Below, piece by piece: positions 5,363 to 8,121 of a stretch of 8,121 bases of DNA. The stretch lies in NCBI GenBank assembly GCA_018815265.1, contig JAHIYG010000027.1:1-8121 (forward strand), written 5' to 3'. The notes beneath the pieces were generated by a model. The model ran no database searches. It was not told where the DNA came from and saw only the letters and a list, made by a program, of their open reading frames with translations. Position numbers and translations under genes: made by a program. Position 1 is the first letter of the stretch, and each line of letters begins with the position of its first letter. This stretch comes from Candidatus Altarchaeota archaeon (lineage in GTDB: Archaea; Altiarchaeota; Altiarchaeia; IMC4; SCGC-AAA252-I15).

Positions 5363-7108
5363 ATGGGCAGGGGCGGTGTCATCGATACTCAGAAGAGGGC
5401 TAAGTTTATTGTTGAGGAGCGTGAAGGCAGGCGTAAGATACACCCCGACGCTGACGAGGTGAAACACCCGTTCGACGATATTATGCTACGGGGTACTGGC
5501 AGAGTCGGCTGTCCACTCGGCAATAAACCCATGAAATACCCTGATGTTTTGGAGTCTGACCCGTTTGCCCGCGGACCCATGAAATACATAGGATACGGCA
5601 TAGGTTTAAGTGTTGGATTATCCCTGTTGGGCGGTGGCGCATTCGTGGCAGATTCACTGCTACATCAAACTAGCTCAGGCCACGGCACCCTAACCGGCTC
5701 AGATGGCTTACCACATTCGCCCTATCCAATAGGTGCTCTACAGTCTGGTAAGACACCAAAAACTAAGGTCCATGGGGTTAAACTAACATCCACTCCCGGA
5801 CCATTTGACAACATTTCAAAAGCAGACCGGGAGGCCTTTCTAACAAGTTTTCAGAGAGCAGATGCGTATTGGGAGGCACTCACAGGCAGACCAGCCAACA
5901 AAATACCCCTTCAGGAACGCCTCGCATTAGGCAAGGTGATGCTTGAGATAGACAAAAAAATAGATATCAGCTTCGGCCAGCAGACAATATTCGGGGGAAA
6001 ATTGTTTGACGGCACATTCCGGCTTTATTCTCCAGACGAGCTTTGTATCAAAATATTTTCGGGCAAAGGAATCATCACCTCCGAGGAATTTGAAGCCTTC
6101 ACACCAAACGACCAAAGGGTGTTCTCCCAAGCGATGGGTTTTCTTCGCCGGGAATTCTTAACTGCATTAAGTTCTAAGAAAGGCGGAGACTACACAAGCT
6201 CCATAAGCGAACGCATAGCGCAATCCATAGGGAAGGCTAGAGCGTCTCTTTTGCCTCTCTTTGTAAAACCTGACGAGTATATGCCAGAAGCAGAAAATAA
6301 GGAGAAGATGGCATCTTTATTTAAGAGGATCTACTCCCGCATAGGAGAGACGCAACTGTCATATCATAAGGATGAACTGGATATTGGAGAGGCTCTTCCA
6401 CCTAAGGCGCAGGAAGAGACAATTGGGAAAGTGCGTGCTAAACTCGCCTATGTACTCCACAACTACCTGCCCGGTTGCAAAGACAAAATATTCCAGGGAC
6501 TGGGAAGCATCAACCTCCATGTCGACAACAGCTTTAACCTGGTTCTGGCGATAGTGCGTGCGATGAGAAACACTAACAATCCATACGCATTCTGGGATGT
6601 CGAGCACTCTAATCATGGAAGCTACAACTCAGCGACTAGAACACTTGACCTGCCCCTGCACGGTATAGATGAGGACTTGGCTGCTTCGGATTCGAGAGTC
6701 GGCTACAGCGTCTTACTGCATGAACTAGGCCACGTAGCTCCTAAATTATTTGGTTGGAGGCAAAGCTATAGAGCTAACAGCATAGCCAAATCCTTCAGCA
6801 GAATGGATAAAGGAGTCTTTGAAAAGATATTCCATACAGACTATGGGAATAAAGACGGTGAGTCCCCCGGCATGAACTATAATCCAGCCAATGAAACATT
6901 AGCCAACCTATTCATGCTAGCAGAAATGGGTGGAGACTTCCCAGAAACAATCCATGACCAACTATCAAAATCAGGAGTGGATGCGAAACAGGCTGGGAGA
7001 GCATATAGCCTCCTTAAAAAATGGCATGCCATCCTGAAGGAACACGGATACAAAGGCAACCCAGACTGGATAAAGAAACGACCAACTCCTGAAAAACCAA
7101 TTGACTGA
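5363..7108 (+). CDS. membrane-anchored HELGH zinc metalloprotease
   Basis: A predicted zinc-dependent peptidase of 581 residues. Residues 1-74 are charged and hydrophilic. A single glycine-rich transmembrane segment follows at about 75-100, after a basic flank, then a low-complexity Ser/Thr/Gly/Pro linker (about 101-150) and a large mostly helical region. Near the C-terminus LLHELGHVAP carries HELGH (453-457), the HExxH zinc and catalytic site. NPANETLAN places Glu511 54 residues later as a likely third zinc ligand, the gluzincin arrangement. The single span suggests the catalytic part lies on one side of the membrane, possibly outside. ATG 5363 has no Shine-Dalgarno but T-rich sequence just upstream. 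The N-terminal 400 residues match no family I know. It lies between the GHKL gene and the HEVTE gene on one strand; regulated cleavage of a partner is a reasonable guess, but no substrate is indicated. Confidence 0.75.
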   Translation: MGRGGVIDTQKRAKFIVEEREGRRKIHPDADEVKHPFDDIMLRGTGRVGCPLGNKPMKYPDVLESDPFARGPMKYIGYGIGLSVGLSLLGGGAFVADSLLHQTSSGHGTLTGSDGLPHSPYPIGALQSGKTPKTKVHGVKLTSTPGPFDNISKADREAFLTSFQRADAYWEALTGRPANKIPLQERLALGKVMLEIDKKIDISFGQQTIFGGKLFDGTFRLYSPDELCIKIFSGKGIITSEEFEAFTPNDQRVFSQAMGFLRREFLTALSSKKGGDYTSSISERIAQSIGKARASLLPLFVKPDEYMPEAENKEKMASLFKRIYSRIGETQLSYHKDELDIGEALPPKAQEETIGKVRAKLAYVLHNYLPGCKDKIFQGLGSINLHVDNSFNLVLAIVRAMRNTNNPYAFWDVEHSNHGSYNSATRTLDLPLHGIDEDLAASDSRVGYSVLLHELGHVAPKLFGWRQSYRANSIAKSFSRMDKGVFEKIFHTDYGNKDGESPGMNYNPANETLANLFMLAEMGGDFPETIHDQLSKSGVDAKQAGRAYSLLKKWHAILKEHGYKGNPDWIKKRPTPEKPID

Positions 7109-7130
7109 AAGCTAATGGAGTCTTGAATAA

Positions 7131-7178
7131 ACAAGTTTATGAGGGGGTTTTTCTTTTTGTTTATCTAATTATTATTCT
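7131..7178 (+). promoter_or_regulatory. TATA-like element and T-tract before the HEVTE gene
   Basis: AAGTTTATG (7133-7141) is followed by a G-run, then T5-C-T5 (7148-7158), and about 20 bases to GTG 7179. The TATA-like sequence lies about 40 bases before the start, almost the same layout as ahead of the GHKL gene. Confidence 0.4.
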
Positions 7179-7769
7179 GTGGCAGTGCAGAGAAAAGATG
7201 CTGATGCGTTTAATGTTGCCGTTTCGGGCACATGGGATTTTATTTTGCACCCCCTAAAATATTTTTCTGGAGAATCATCTGAACGCAGAAGGTTTCGAAA
7301 GGACCTCAAAAGACTGTATGTTGATGGTGAGGCTTTAAGGCAGCGCAATATCTCAACACAAGACCTTTTTGCAGTGCGAAAGTATGTTCTGCATCTGCAA
7401 GAGGATTACGTCGGCTCCACAGGGGATGGACTGTTCTATTTCGGAAAGCAAAAAGGCGACCTATGGCACCAAACCATATTAAGCGGTAGAAGAGAGGAGG
7501 CCACAAGAGCAGTGATACATGAAGTAACTGAGATGCGGGCTTTAGCTCAGAAGGGAGTGGATTTGCTGAAGTATCCGCCTCATCAAGCGAGGTCTGTTCT
7601 TGAACAAAACAAAGACTGTCACATGAAGGCTCTCCTGGCAGAGTATGGCTACTGGCGTGAAAAAAACAAATATAAATCATTTGATGAATTCACAAAAACC
7701 CTCCACCCAGATGATGTTGAAATGTTCACCACCGAATATCTAAAACTAACTGGCGGAAACCAGGAGTAG
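7179..7769 (+). CDS. HEVTE-motif protein, possible divergent zincin-like protein
   Basis: A 196-residue soluble protein, family not recognised. Residues 34-75 are highly basic and helical. A glycine-containing stretch (79-102) leads into AVIHEVTEMRAL, where HEVTE (114-118) takes the position of an HExxH zinc helix but with Glu for the second His. CHMKALLAEYGYW (147-159) offers His148 and Glu154 as further ligands. The layout (short strand, HExx helix, downstream Glu helix) parallels the neighbouring metalloprotease, so a metal-binding fold, active or pseudo-enzyme, is plausible but unproven. The GTG start is chosen because no in-frame ATG lies near the 5' end; GTG 7185 is an alternative. It is the last gene of the cassette, 70 bases after the protease. 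Its 3' third is duplicated at 4443-4641, and its stop abuts the stop of the convergent PRC-barrel gene. Confidence 0.75.
   Translation: MAVQRKDADAFNVAVSGTWDFILHPLKYFSGESSERRRFRKDLKRLYVDGEALRQRNISTQDLFAVRKYVLHLQEDYVGSTGDGLFYFGKQKGDLWHQTILSGRREEATRAVIHEVTEMRALAQKGVDLLKYPPHQARSVLEQNKDCHMKALLAEYGYWREKNKYKSFDEFTKTLHPDDVEMFTTEYLKLTGGNQE
7582..7744 (+). repeat. direct repeat, right copy
   Basis: This is the intact-gene copy of the repeat at 4451-4613 and encodes about residues 135-189 of the HEVTE protein. Similarity fades beyond 7744, and on the left only a TCCGC match survives before 7582. Confidence 0.9.
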
Positions 7770-7976
7770 CTATTCTGGTAGGTTCTCCCCAACTCTTTTT
7801 TGTTTTTTCAACCCTTCCTTGATGAGTATTATGTCACTCACTGCGGTGACGCTGTCATAGGATATGCTTTCCTTGGTGAGTATGTCCTTCACCTGTGTTG
7901 GGTCTACTTTTTTAAGTGGTTGCATGCACAGGTTCATAATGCTCCCATTGTCAAGGTTCAATATGATGTCTTGCAC
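7770..7976 (-). CDS. PRC-barrel domain protein, 5' end uncertain
   Basis: The minus strand encodes a small single-domain PRC-barrel protein, a beta-barrel fold found in archaeal small proteins and in RimM, usually linked to RNA or protein binding. Family-typical features are YVGEVQDIILNLDNG near the start (the first residues of it lie before GTG 7976) and SYDSVTAVSDIILIKEG later, with a basic tail. From GTG 7976 the product is 68 residues, but the barrel pattern clearly begins further upstream. In frame it continues to ATT 8018 and beyond, closing at TAA 8028-8030, with no ATG, GTG or TTG. So the gene uses a rare start, carries an indel, or has lost its 5' end. The region upstream also encodes Maf on the other strand. 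Its TAG stop (7770-7772) directly abuts the HEVTE stop. Confidence 0.65.
   Translation of the reverse strand: MQDIILNLDNGSIMNLCMQPLKKVDPTQVKDILTKESISYDSVTAVSDIILIKEGLKKQKRVGENLPE
7796..7808 (+). terminator. double T-run after the cassette
   Basis: Six T, one G and six more T lie 27 bases after the HEVTE stop, inside the antisense of the PRC-barrel C-terminus. This fits termination of the cassette transcript. Confidence 0.45.
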
Positions 7977-7981
7977 TTCAC

Positions 7982-8121
7982 CGACGTATTCAGCTTCTGT
8001 CCCTGTTCGGGTTGAAATTCCAACAAATTAAAATTGAGATAGATGAGCGACCCTTGCCCGGAGAATTTCCACTCGATTATGTATCGAGATTGGCGCAGAA
8101 AAAAGCTCGTACGGCTGCGGG
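7982..8121 (+). CDS. maf: Maf-family nucleotide pyrophosphatase, partial
   Basis: The frame reads RRIQLLSLFGLKF, then IDERPLPGEFPLDYVSRLAQKKA to the window edge. These are hallmark Maf segments: RRxxLL after the SxSPRR motif, then DE.PLPGE.P.DYV.RLA..KA. The family hydrolyses non-canonical or pyrimidine nucleoside triphosphates and has a housecleaning role. The usual start with the SxSPRR phosphate-binding motif is absent in this frame, which closes upstream at TGA 7964-7966 with no ATG. In the next frame, ATG 7963 gives SCTSP ending exactly where RRIQLL should follow; two missing bases near 7985 would restore SPRR. The gene therefore has a frameshift, a lost 5' end or a sequence error. The 3' end lies outside the window. 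Confidence 0.65.

Noticed and set aside
7306..7680. Minus-strand ORF of 124 codons
   Set aside because: Antisense to the HEVTE gene, whose frame is supported by mainly synonymous changes in the duplicated copy.
7800..8015. Plus-strand ORF of 71 codons
   Set aside because: Antisense to the PRC-barrel gene and in a different frame from Maf; no family features.
1..8121. CRISPR array, insertion sequence or integrase
   Set aside because: No regularly spaced repeats, transposase or recombinase motifs are visible; the only sizeable repeat is the 163-base pair.

Overview
The window looks like an archaeal chromosome segment. The best evidence is a tRNA-Leu(UAG) on the minus strand. It has no encoded CCA, and a 50-base intron after position 37 folds into a bulge-helix-bulge site, the substrate of the archaeal tRNA-splicing endonuclease. 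A PRC-barrel protein, poly-T tracts after genes and mostly weak or absent Shine-Dalgarno sites agree with this. The lineage cannot be named from the sequence; an uncultivated archaeon is likely.

Layout. Positions 1-715 are AT-rich and hold only small, overlapping, unconvincing ORFs. Positions 715-867 form a hairpin-rich stretch ahead of a NapA-type sodium/proton antiporter (868-2031, plus). The intron-containing tRNA-Leu follows on the opposite strand (2063-2196). Next come a small ORF or gene remnant (2312-2455) and a large multi-span GT-C/PMT-like glycosyltransferase (2470-4206). Around 4286-4641 two 5'-truncated gene remnants lie back to back, minus to the left and plus to the right. A same-strand cluster of three genes follows: an RsbW-like GHKL ATPase (4730-5311), a membrane-anchored HELGH metalloprotease (5363-7108) and a small protein with an HEVTE motif (7179-7769). 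The plus-strand remnant at 4443-4641 is about 94% identical to the 3' end of the HEVTE gene, so the three-gene cassette lies between direct repeats 3131 bases apart. At the right end a minus-strand PRC-barrel gene and a plus-strand Maf-family gene overlap through their 5' ends near 7985, and both look 5'-incomplete.

How the genes may fit together. The cassette is the most promising candidate for an undescribed system: a predicted switch kinase or ATPase, an anchored zinc protease and a second possible zincin-like protein. Their shared strand, similar T-rich spacers and the remnant of an extra copy point to a repeated unit. Function and target are unknown. The antiporter, tRNA, glycosyltransferase, PRC-barrel and Maf genes look like ordinary chromosomal neighbours.
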